DNA from: Candidatus Woesebacteria bacterium GW2011_GWA1_41_7
Lineage (GTDB): Bacteria; Patescibacteriota; Microgenomatia; UBA8517
Assembly: GCA_000997405.1 (NCBI GenBank)
Contig: LCBU01000041.1
Coordinates: 1-5,129 of the forward strand
DNA length: 5,129 nt
Direction: 5' to 3'
In this document: piece by piece, positions 1 through 4,758 of the stretch
How the letters are laid out: every line of letters begins with the position of its first letter
How positions within the stretch are numbered: the stretch's first letter is position 1
The notes under the pieces: generated by a model
Databases searched by the model: none
Seen by the model: the letters and a program-made list of their open reading frames with translations, nothing else
What the model was told of the DNA's origin: nothing
Program-made: the position numbers and the translations under genes

Positions 1-323
1 GAACCGGAAAATTTAGGGGGCTGTATCATGTTTTGCATGGTGCAATTAATCCTCTTGAGAACATCGGGCCCGATGAAATATTTGTTCAGGAACTTTTGAA
101 TAGAGTAAAAGGCGAAGATCATGGTATAGAGGAGATTATAATTGCTACAAATCCTACAATGGAGGGAGAAGCAACCTCAATGTATCTTACGAAACAGTTG
201 AAGATCAAGGATTCAAACTTGAAAATAACGAGACTTGGAATGGGAATTCCGACAGGTGCAGATCTTGAATATGCAGATGAGACCACCCTAAGCCGTGCGA
301 TCGAAGGAAGAAGGGAATTATAA
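1..323 (+). CDS. recR: Recombination mediator RecR, C-terminal part (5' end outside the window)
   Basis: RecR is a ring-forming DNA-binding protein that works with RecF/RecO to load RecA on gapped single-stranded DNA. Reading begins in frame at base 3 and gives about 106 residues, roughly the second half of a normal RecR of about 200 residues; the N-terminal HhH and zinc-finger parts lie outside. Visible family signatures are [26 protein letters not shown] (compare the E. coli TGxFxGRYFVLxGxLSPLDGIGPDDI), the Toprim block [14 protein letters not shown], and the C-terminal [26 protein letters not shown]. An internal TTG at 33 could be mistaken for a start, but the homology continues upstream of it, so it is not the start. 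The stop TAA (321-323) shares its last A with the next ATG, so translational coupling is likely. Confidence 0.95.
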   Translation, partial: TGKFRGLYHVLHGAINPLENIGPDEIFVQELLNRVKGEDHGIEEIIIATNPTMEGEATSMYLTKQLKIKDSNLKITRLGMGIPTGADLEYADETTLSRAIEGRREL

Positions 324-850
324 TGAATAATACGGCCAAACAATTTGATCAAACCTCGGGTAGTATCGCCAGAAATTTGGTAAAGCAGGTAGTTGGGGAG
401 CCTCTGGAAATTTTAAAGGAAGCCGGGGAGCAAATTACGGGAGAGGAAAAATCTGTAGGGTCGGGGGATGCCCCGACTGTCGAACCTGAAGAAAGAACTT
501 CTCTAAAGTCCGGTGAAGATCAGATAAGATCCCAAAGGCTTTTTGGAGCGCTTCAGAAAGAAATTGAGGACATAAGAAGACAAGATCTTTTTGGGGATTT
601 GCAGGCAAAAATATCACAGGGAATTGAGATTCCGCTAGATGATTACCAGGGACTTTCAATGGAGCAAAAGCAGGTACTTAAAGCTCAAATGGAGGCAGTC
701 AAAAATCAACAAAGAGATGCTGACAGTAGGGCTATAAATGAAGTTCCCGCAATACATTCTAAGCCCAGCCGCAGATTTGGAGCCGGGCAAAAACATGAAG
801 CAGAAAAACAGCAAACCAGAGTTGAAAAACCGGTCCCGCCGTCAGGATAA
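323..850 (+). CDS. Small hydrophilic protein, DUF5660-like (Microgenomates type)
   Basis: A 175-residue, strongly charged protein with no membrane segment, signal peptide or cysteine, probably cytoplasmic. Function unknown. Its make-up (an N-terminal helix, a charged middle, a short LFG-containing helical region, then a basic tail ending in PPSG) resembles what I remember of DUF5660 proteins annotated in Microgenomates; this is recall, not a search. Residues 71-81 (QRLFGALQKEI) and 87-97 (QDLFGDLQAKI) form an imperfect tandem repeat with a 16-residue period, likely amphipathic or coiled-coil helix. The start ATG overlaps the recR stop (TAATG), and AAGGGA at 311-316 sits 6 nt upstream as a Shine-Dalgarno, so it is co-translated with recR. 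Being in the recR operon hints at a role near DNA repair or the nucleoid, but nothing in the sequence proves it. Confidence 0.75.
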   Translation: MNNTAKQFDQTSGSIARNLVKQVVGEPLEILKEAGEQITGEEKSVGSGDAPTVEPEERTSLKSGEDQIRSQRLFGALQKEIEDIRRQDLFGDLQAKISQGIEIPLDDYQGLSMEQKQVLKAQMEAVKNQQRDADSRAINEVPAIHSKPSRRFGAGQKHEAEKQQTRVEKPVPPSG

Positions 851-852
851 TA

Positions 853-951
853 TAACTGGGGTCCTGCCGCTCGGCAGCCCTAAGGCCTTTCCGCCGGCTA
901 ACAAGCTCGGGGCCTCTTCCTTAGGGCCTCCCGCCTCGCGTCACCCCGTTA
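853..951. other. G+C-rich, multi-stem structured intergenic element
   Basis: This non-coding stretch between the 323 gene and cysS is about two-thirds G+C (hand count 66/99), much richer than its flanks. It can fold into a closed, branched structure. The outer stem pairs 853-862 (TAACTGGGGT) with 943-951 (ACCCCGTTA), 9 bp with one bulged T. A hairpin CTGCC-GCTC-GGCAG lies at 864-877. A long arm pairs 878-885 (CCCTAAGG) with 919-926 (CCTTAGGG), with further small pairings inside. Motifs of type GGCCTyyyCC recur at 884, 911 and 925. It has no T-tract directly after it, so it is not a plain intrinsic terminator. It may be a dispersed palindromic repeat (REP/MITE-like) or a structured RNA in the cysS upstream region; the window alone cannot decide. 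Confidence 0.6.
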
Positions 952-962
952 CATTTTAGAAT

Positions 963-991
963 TTGGAATTTTACGCTCAGTGCTTTACAAT
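963..991 (+). promoter_or_regulatory. Predicted cysS promoter, leaderless type
   Basis: TTGGAA (963-968, 4/6 match to TTGACA), a 17-nt spacer, then TACAAT (986-991, 5/6 match to TATAAT). Only 6 nt separate the -10 from the GTG at 998, so the expected transcription start falls on or next to the start codon. This agrees with the absence of a usable Shine-Dalgarno: the only AGG, at 993-995, is 2 nt from the GTG. Confidence 0.5.
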
Positions 992-997
992 TAGGTC

Positions 998-2374
998 GTG
1001 GCTGATATTTATTTAACCAATACCCTTACCCGCAAAAAAGAAAATTTCTCTCCCCTTAAAAAGGGTAGTGTCGGAATTTACTCCTGCGGTCCGACAGTTT
1101 ATTGGAATCAACACATAGGGCACATGTACGCTTATGTCCAATGGGACGTTCTTGTTAGGCTGTTAAGATTTCAGGGGAATGAAGTTAACTGGGTTATGAA
1201 TCTTACCGATGTCGGACATATGACTTCGGACGAGGATGCAGGTGAGGACAAAATGGAGAAGGGGGCAAAAAGGGAAGGGTTAACTGTTTGGCAAATCGCA
1301 GATAAATATATTAAACAATTTACCGACAGTCTTATGCTTCTTAATATCAAAACACCGGACGTACTATGTCGCGCCACAGACCATATCGAAGACCAAATAG
1401 AACTTATTAAAAAAATAGAAGCAAACGGGTTTACCTATAAAACCGGGACGGGGTTGGTATTTGATACATCAAAGTTTCCGGATTATGCAAAATTTGCAAA
1501 TTTAAATCTTGAAGACCAAAAAGCCGGTGCAAGGACGGAAGTCGATCCGGAAAAAAGAAACCCTTGGGATTTTCTTCTTTGGGTAACCAATCAACCAAAC
1601 CATATTATGCAGTGGGATAGTCCTTGGGGTAAAGGATTTCCCGGTTGGCACATTGAGTGTACCGCCATGTCGACAAAATATCTTGGGGAGAGATTTGATA
1701 TCCATACGGGAGGAAAAGAACATGTTCCGGTGCACCACACAAATGAAATTGCCCAGGGTTATGGGGCTTTTGGGCATCAAACCGCAGACTACTGGCTTCA
1801 CAACGAGTGGCTTCTTGTTAACGGTGAAAAAATGAGCAAGAGTTTGGGAAATAATGTTTTGGTAACAGATTTGATAGAGAAGGGATTTGACCCTTTGGCT
1901 CTACGCTATCTAATATTAACCACTCATTACAGAACCGGACTTAATTTTACTTTGGAAAGTCTGACAGCTGCCCAAACAGCTTTGGAAAAGTTAAGAAATC
2001 AAATTGCAGCGCTAAAGAACCAGGCTGATCGAACAACTCTCTCTCCCGAAAAAGAAAAACAAATTGAAGTATTTAGAAACGATTTTATAGAATCGTTAAA
2101 CGATGACCTGAATGTTGCCAAGGCGATAGCTATCGTCTGGTCTATGCTTGGAAGTAATATCCCTTCGGCTGATAAATATGATCTGGTAATGAGTTTTGAT
2201 GAAATTCTGGGATTGAAACTTAATGAGGCAAAAGTCGTTACACTGCCTGAGAGTGTAAAAGAGCTAATTGAAAAAAGGAGCAAGTTAAGAAGCGAAGGAA
2301 AATATGAAGAGGCCGATAAAATTCGTGACGAAATTGTGGCAGCGGGATTTGAAGTGAGCGATAAAGCTTTGTAA
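998..2374 (+). CDS. cysS: Cysteinyl-tRNA synthetase
   Basis: Class I synthetase that activates cysteine with ATP and charges tRNA-Cys in the cytoplasm. The 458 residues match the usual length (E. coli 461). Rossmann catalytic core: CGPTVYWNQHIGH with the HIGH signature at residues 39-42, GWHIECTAMS near 217-225, and KMSKS at 278-282. The zinc ligands are visible as C30, C221, H246 and E250. The metal-site loop reads TGGKEHVPVHHTNEIAQ, whereas the E. coli form is GGGSDLMFPHHENEIAQ; the ligands are kept. The helical tRNA-binding domain follows, ending in the typical KYEEADKIRDEIVAAGFEVSD and then only KAL, so the extreme C-terminal tail is a little short. GTG at 998 is the first possible start because TAG lies in frame just upstream (992-994). 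The HAD gene follows after 5 nt, so the two are probably one transcript. Confidence 0.97.
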   Translation: MADIYLTNTLTRKKENFSPLKKGSVGIYSCGPTVYWNQHIGHMYAYVQWDVLVRLLRFQGNEVNWVMNLTDVGHMTSDEDAGEDKMEKGAKREGLTVWQIADKYIKQFTDSLMLLNIKTPDVLCRATDHIEDQIELIKKIEANGFTYKTGTGLVFDTSKFPDYAKFANLNLEDQKAGARTEVDPEKRNPWDFLLWVTNQPNHIMQWDSPWGKGFPGWHIECTAMSTKYLGERFDIHTGGKEHVPVHHTNEIAQGYGAFGHQTADYWLHNEWLLVNGEKMSKSLGNNVLVTDLIEKGFDPLALRYLILTTHYRTGLNFTLESLTAAQTALEKLRNQIAALKNQADRTTLSPEKEKQIEVFRNDFIESLNDDLNVAKAIAIVWSMLGSNIPSADKYDLVMSFDEILGLKLNEAKVVTLPESVKELIEKRSKLRSEGKYEEADKIRDEIVAAGFEVSDKAL

Positions 2375-2379
2375 TAATT

Positions 2380-3027
2380 ATGAAAATTTCTGCCGTAATT
2401 TTCGATTTAAACGGGACAGTCCTTGAAGACGAGGACGAATATGGCAAAGCTTTTAACAAAGTTTTGAAAAATCTGGGTGTCGACTCCAAAGCAGAATACC
2501 CTCACGAGAAGGGGATTGGTGTTAAGGAAAATTGGAATAGACTTCTTAAAAAGTACGGGATCCACACCGATAAAACCCCTGATATTTTGACCAAAGAAAC
2601 CCAAGACGCCTACCTTGAGGAGATTGATAGCGTAACAATAAGATCCGGTTTTGATGATTTTATTGAGAAACTTAAAGACAGCGGTCTTCAAATTGCCCTG
2701 GCAACCTCGAATACTTGGGAGCAGACGGACAAGATATTGGACACAATTGATTTGCAGGACGTATTTGACGTTGTAACTACACGTGATGAGGTTATTTACA
2801 GTAAACCCGACCCGGACATTTTTATGGTCACTGCTGATAAACTTGGAGTAGAAAGATACGAATGCCTGGTTCTGGAGGATTCATCTGCAGGTGTTGAAGC
2901 TGCAAAACGTGCCGGAATGAAAGTTATAGCTATCTCATCAGATGACGATTTGGAGGAAATATCTAAAGCTGATTTGACTGTAGAAAACTTTTCTGAAGTA
3001 ACACCACAAGTAATAGATCAATTGTGA
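2380..3027 (+). CDS. HAD-superfamily hydrolase, beta-phosphoglucomutase/phosphatase-like (motif I Asp to Asn)
   Basis: A 215-residue cytoplasmic protein of the HAD subfamily IA layout: core, small helical cap inserted at about residues 15-85, then the rest of the core. Motif I is FDLNGT with the nucleophile D9; motif II is ALATSN (T109/S110); motif III is K142 in SKPDPDIF; motif IV is LEDSSAG (E166, D167), which binds Mg2+. The pattern SKPDPDIF...CLVLEDSSAGVEAAKRAGM is typical of phosphatases and beta-phosphoglucomutase-like proteins that act on sugar phosphates or similar small phosphoesters; the substrate cannot be told. The second motif I Asp (normally DxDGT), the general acid/base, is Asn11 here, so turnover may be slow or use another residue. 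The ATG is 5 nt after the cysS stop with no Shine-Dalgarno, suggesting coupling to cysS. The stop is TGA. Confidence 0.9.
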   Translation: MKISAVIFDLNGTVLEDEDEYGKAFNKVLKNLGVDSKAEYPHEKGIGVKENWNRLLKKYGIHTDKTPDILTKETQDAYLEEIDSVTIRSGFDDFIEKLKDSGLQIALATSNTWEQTDKILDTIDLQDVFDVVTTRDEVIYSKPDPDIFMVTADKLGVERYECLVLEDSSAGVEAAKRAGMKVIAISSDDDLEEISKADLTVENFSEVTPQVIDQL

Positions 3028-3038
3028 GATAATGGATT

Positions 3039-3044
3039 TAGAGT
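3039..3044 (+). promoter_or_regulatory. Possible -10 element of the 3051 gene
   Basis: TAGAGT (4/6 match to TATAAT, fits TANNNT) ends exactly 6 nt before the ATG at 3051, the same distance as at cysS and close to that at the VKOR gene. No convincing -35 lies 16-18 nt upstream, and GATAAT at 3028-3033 is a competing candidate, so support is weak. There is no Shine-Dalgarno before 3051. Confidence 0.25.
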
Positions 3045-3050
3045 AAACCC

Positions 3051-3734
3051 ATGGAACAAAATAACCGCCCAAATTTTAACATAGTAACAACCACAAAATC
3101 TGACAAAAGTATAAAAAAGGGATTAATAATCGGGGCTTTGGTGGTTTTATTTTTAGCTATAAGCATTCCGGCAGGAGTCTATCTGGTTAGACAGCAGCAG
3201 GATATCAGAGAGAAAGCTGAAGAAGCCCTTGTGTGTCCTGCAGCCGAGGCTTGTCCTGTGGCAGGAGAGCCAGCACTTCTTCGGAGTTGTTCTTCGATAG
3301 GGAGCGGCCAAGCACCACAAGACTTTAGTTGTTCTTCAATATCGAATGTTGGAGTAACCGCTTCTTGCGGAGCCGTAAGCTATTGCTGCCCATCACTAGG
3401 GGCGTCCTGGACGACTGACCTGACGCTATGTGCCACACCCAGCCCAACCCCGACAGTGACTCCGACCCCTACACTGACGGCGACACCGACAGCGAGCGGA
3501 AGTGCAACCGCCTCTCCAAGTGCCACTGCCAGCGCGACTCCTACAACAGCCGCGGCGGCAACTGCGACACCTACGTCTGCCGCCGGTTTAGCGGCAACTG
3601 CGACACCTACTGCGAATGCGTCTTCCTCAGCTACCCCAATGCCAATTCCTGCCACAGGGACGGATTGGCCGACCTTGGTCGGTGCAGGTCTCGGAATTTT
3701 GGTTATTATCGGATCAATACTTCTGATATTCTAA
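3051..3734 (+). CDS. Two-anchor surface protein with cysteine-rich domain and Pro/Thr/Ala stalk
   Basis: A 227-residue envelope protein of unknown function. It has a basic N-terminus (KSDKSIKK), then a membrane helix at about residues 24-46 ending GVYLVRQQQDIREKA, an N-terminal anchor style I associate with Microgenomates. Residues 60-127 are extracytoplasmic and contain eight cysteines (62, 68, 80, 94, 106, 112, 113, 127), an even number suited to disulfides. Residues 129-198 are low-complexity TPTPT/ATATPT/SATAS repeats, a likely extended and perhaps glycosylated stalk. The C-terminus is IPATG (199-203), then a hydrophobic helix (206-227) running to the last residue with no basic tail. IPATG resembles a sortase LPXTG motif, but the missing positive tail makes sorting uncertain. 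ATG 3051 is the only start, because TAG lies in frame at 3039-3041. VKOR sits nearby and could oxidise its cysteines. Confidence 0.85.
   Translation: MEQNNRPNFNIVTTTKSDKSIKKGLIIGALVVLFLAISIPAGVYLVRQQQDIREKAEEALVCPAAEACPVAGEPALLRSCSSIGSGQAPQDFSCSSISNVGVTASCGAVSYCCPSLGASWTTDLTLCATPSPTPTVTPTPTLTATPTASGSATASPSATASATPTTAAAATATPTSAAGLAATATPTANASSSATPMPIPATGTDWPTLVGAGLGILVIIGSILLIF
3555..3610 (+). repeat. Exact 20-bp direct repeat inside the PT/A-rich stalk
   Basis: GCGGCAACTGCGACACCTAC occurs at 3555-3574 and again at 3591-3610, a 36-bp (12-codon) period encoding AATATPT twice. It looks like a recent in-frame duplication in low-complexity DNA, which is locally more G+C-rich than its flanks. Such tracts change length readily. 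Confidence 0.8.
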
Positions 3735-3755
3735 AAGACTTGGGTATCAAAGGGG

Positions 3756-4103
3756 TTAATGAAGTTTAATTTTTTTGATTGAGAACCCTTCTTCTTTTGT
3801 CGCCAGGCTTTTTCCTAAAACTATTCCCACATGATCAATCAAAGGGAAATGGCTTTTGATTTCAGCTTGGAATTTTTCTGCCAGATTTGAGGTGTAAGAG
3901 CCGAATCCGGCGTTTTCCGAATGTTTACAAAGTCTGTCCTCCCATTCATGAATAATATTGAGGATTTTTTCTCCGATGTCATTAAAAGTTTCCTGATTTT
4001 GATTTTGGTCAATTGAGTATTCAAAGTGTATTTTGGTAAATTTGCCAAAGATGTCTTTGTTTTCCGAAACCATCTTTTCGTAATATTCTTTGTATTTGGT
4101 CAT
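3756..4103 (-). CDS. Conserved-looking hypothetical protein (about 115 residues)
   Basis: I do not recognise a named family. The product has the feel of a real soluble protein rather than a shadow frame: alternating charged and aromatic residues (MTKYKEYYEKMVSENKDIF), a stretch with FNDIGEKILNIIHEWEDRLC, then LAEKFQAEIKSHFPLIDHVGIV and the end FSIKKIKLH. There is no membrane segment or signal peptide, it is mostly predicted helix, and it has one cysteine. I have the impression that similar short proteins occur in other CPR genomes, but that is recall only. ATG at 4103 is preferred; the frame stays open to GTG 4151 and TTG 4148, which would add 14-16 residues (start of the form LIYLSFSDK). The gene is convergent with the 3051 gene (21 nt between the stops) and divergent from VKOR, so it is transcribed alone. 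No Shine-Dalgarno precedes either start. Confidence 0.7.
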   Translation of the reverse strand: MTKYKEYYEKMVSENKDIFGKFTKIHFEYSIDQNQNQETFNDIGEKILNIIHEWEDRLCKHSENAGFGSYTSNLAEKFQAEIKSHFPLIDHVGIVLGKSLATKEEGFSIKKIKLH

Positions 4104-4119
4104 TGGAATGTTTGAAGAA

Positions 4120-4148
4120 ATTTTGTCTGAAAATGACAAATAAATCAA
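4120..4148 (-). promoter_or_regulatory. Possible promoter of the minus-strand gene
   Basis: On the minus strand, TTGATT (4148-4143, 4/6 match) is followed by 17 nt and then CAAAAT (4125-4120, 4/6 match). The predicted start of transcription is about 10 nt before the ATG at 4103, which would favour that ATG over the upstream GTG/TTG. Both hexamers are mediocre and the area is A+T-rich, so chance is a real alternative. Confidence 0.25.
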
Positions 4149-4190
4149 CACTTGATTTAACTTGGATTTCGGTTATATCCAAGCAGTGTT
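4147..4190. repeat. Two-part inverted repeat between divergent genes
   Basis: Inner arms CTTGGAT (4161-4167) and ATCCAAG (4177-4183) are perfect 7-bp complements around 9 nt. Outer arms AACACT (4147-4152) and AGTGTT (4185-4190) add 6 bp, with 8 unpaired bases on one side and 1 on the other. It lies just upstream of the VKOR promoter, touches its -35, and is close to the possible promoter of the opposite gene. That placement suits an operator for a dimeric regulator; it has no T-tract, so it is unlikely to be a terminator. Confidence 0.5.
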
Positions 4191-4217
4191 TAAATTTTGA
4201 ACGATATAAGTTACAAT
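4189..4217 (+). promoter_or_regulatory. Predicted VKOR promoter, leaderless type
   Basis: TTTAAA (4189-4194, 4/6 match to TTGACA), a 17-nt spacer, then TACAAT (4212-4217, 5/6 match and the same hexamer as before cysS). The ATG at 4223 begins 5 nt after the -10, so transcription should begin at the start codon or within a few bases of it. No Shine-Dalgarno is present. Confidence 0.5.
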
Positions 4218-4222
4218 GAAGT

Positions 4223-4654
4223 ATGAAATCGAAGTACTTTGATTGGATAAAGATATTGGCCGGGATCGGAATCTTCCTTGCACTGTTCCTTCTTTGGGAG
4301 CAGCTCTTTCGCCCAAGCTTCCAACCCTGCAACATAAGTGCAACTGTTAACTGCGACGCTGTTATAAGTGGGGAAGTGTCAAAAACCTTGGGAATTCCGA
4401 CGCCCTTAATCGGACTTATCGGCTATATAGTAATTCTTTTTGCCGCTTTCAGGAAAAACACCAAATTGGTTTTAGGCATGGCTGCTTTTGGACTGACTTT
4501 TTGTCTTTATATAGCCTTTAGGGAACTGGTCCAGCTGCGTGTTGTCTGCCCGGTTTGTATCTTGTGCCAGATAGACATGATAACTGTTTTTGTATTGGGG
4601 ATTCTCCTTAACCGCATGGCTGCAAAGCCGACTTCATCTGATCCTATAGCTTGA
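4223..4654 (+). CDS. VKOR-family membrane disulfide-bond-forming oxidoreductase
   Basis: Bacterial vitamin K epoxide reductase homologues do the job of DsbB: they reoxidise a DsbA-like thiol oxidase outside the membrane and pass electrons to quinone. The 143 residues fit the four-helix VKOR core with no fused thioredoxin domain. Helix 1 is at about 9-28; the extracytoplasmic loop has the cysteine pair C36 and C44 (CNISATVNCDAV), followed by the family-typical S..GIP..L.G..GY (49-68); helices 2 and 3 are at about 62-77 and 82-100; helix 4 starts at the active-site CPVC (C109, C112). A third cysteine, C115 (CPVCILC), is extra. The usual CPWC has V in place of W here. All four redox cysteines are present, so the enzyme should be active. 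No DsbA-like partner is in the window. It appears to be a single-gene unit, followed by a terminator. Confidence 0.93.
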   Translation: MKSKYFDWIKILAGIGIFLALFLLWEQLFRPSFQPCNISATVNCDAVISGEVSKTLGIPTPLIGLIGYIVILFAAFRKNTKLVLGMAAFGLTFCLYIAFRELVQLRVVCPVCILCQIDMITVFVLGILLNRMAAKPTSSDPIA

Positions 4655-4679
4655 CTTTGATAGCTTATAGTGTTAGCAT
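4651..4679 (+). promoter_or_regulatory. Candidate extended -10 promoter overlapping the VKOR stop
   Basis: TTGACT (4651-4656, 5/6 match), a 17-nt spacer, then TAGCAT (4674-4679, 4/6 match) preceded by TGT, an extended -10. It could drive the 4759 gene with a leader of about 70 nt. It conflicts with the terminator hairpin that begins at 4684: transcription would start near 4686, inside the first arm. TAGCTT/TAGCAT motifs recur at 4647, 4661 and 4674. Confidence 0.35.
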
Positions 4680-4683
4680 ACCG

Positions 4684-4717
4684 CAATCTTGGCGTGTGCC
4701 TGGATTGTTTGTTTTTT
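4684..4717 (+). terminator. Rho-independent terminator after VKOR
   Basis: CAATC (4684-4688) pairs with GATTG (4703-4707), and GGC (4691-4693) pairs with GCC (4698-4700) around the loop GTGT, with one G-T wobble and one T-T mismatch between. The stem is followed at once by TTTGTTTTTT (4708-4717). Located 30 nt after the VKOR stop, it should end that transcript. The stem is imperfect, so some read-through into the 4759 gene is possible. Confidence 0.6.
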
Positions 4718-4745
4718 GTACATTAAATTTCAAGAACTTTTGTCT

Positions 4746-4752
4746 AAGGAGG
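4746..4752 (+). promoter_or_regulatory. Strong Shine-Dalgarno for the 4759 gene
   Basis: AAGGAGG, a perfect anti-16S match, lies 6 nt before the ATG at 4759. It fixes the start and stands out because most other genes here have no Shine-Dalgarno. Confidence 0.9.
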
Positions 4753-4758
4753 ACAAAA

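Noticed and set aside
33..323. Short stand-alone gene starting at TTG 33
   Set aside because: RecR homology continues upstream in frame to base 3, so it is an internal codon of recR.
738..959. Open frame of 73 codons overlapping the end of the 323 gene and the G+C-rich element
   Set aside because: It is in a different frame from a convincing gene, runs through the folded non-coding element, and gives a low-quality basic/proline product with no start signal.
853..997. T-box riboswitch upstream of cysS
   Set aside because: Considered because cysS leaders often carry T-boxes, but the conserved TGGNACCGCG antiterminator and the final terminator with T-tract are absent, and the predicted promoter lies downstream of the element.
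1502..1801. Antisense open frame within cysS
   Set aside because: It lies fully inside a conserved synthetase gene; the product has no family signature.
3380..3655. Open minus frame giving a Val/Ala/Gly-rich product
   Set aside because: It is the antisense image of the same repeats, with no start signal.
3428..3769. Open + frame of 113 codons inside the PT-rich stalk
   Set aside because: It is a by-product of the repetitive G+C-rich stalk; the product is Asp/Cys-rich repeat, while the 3051 frame has clear anchors at both ends.
3735..3790. Bidirectional terminator between the convergent 3051 and 3756 genes
   Set aside because: There is a T7 run (3770-3776) and a distant GGGTT/AACCC pair, but no compact stem directly before the T-run.
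3025..4654. Alternative genetic code (TGA read as Gly)
   Set aside because: TGA ends the HAD and VKOR genes at the expected family lengths and is not found in frame within genes, so the standard code applies.
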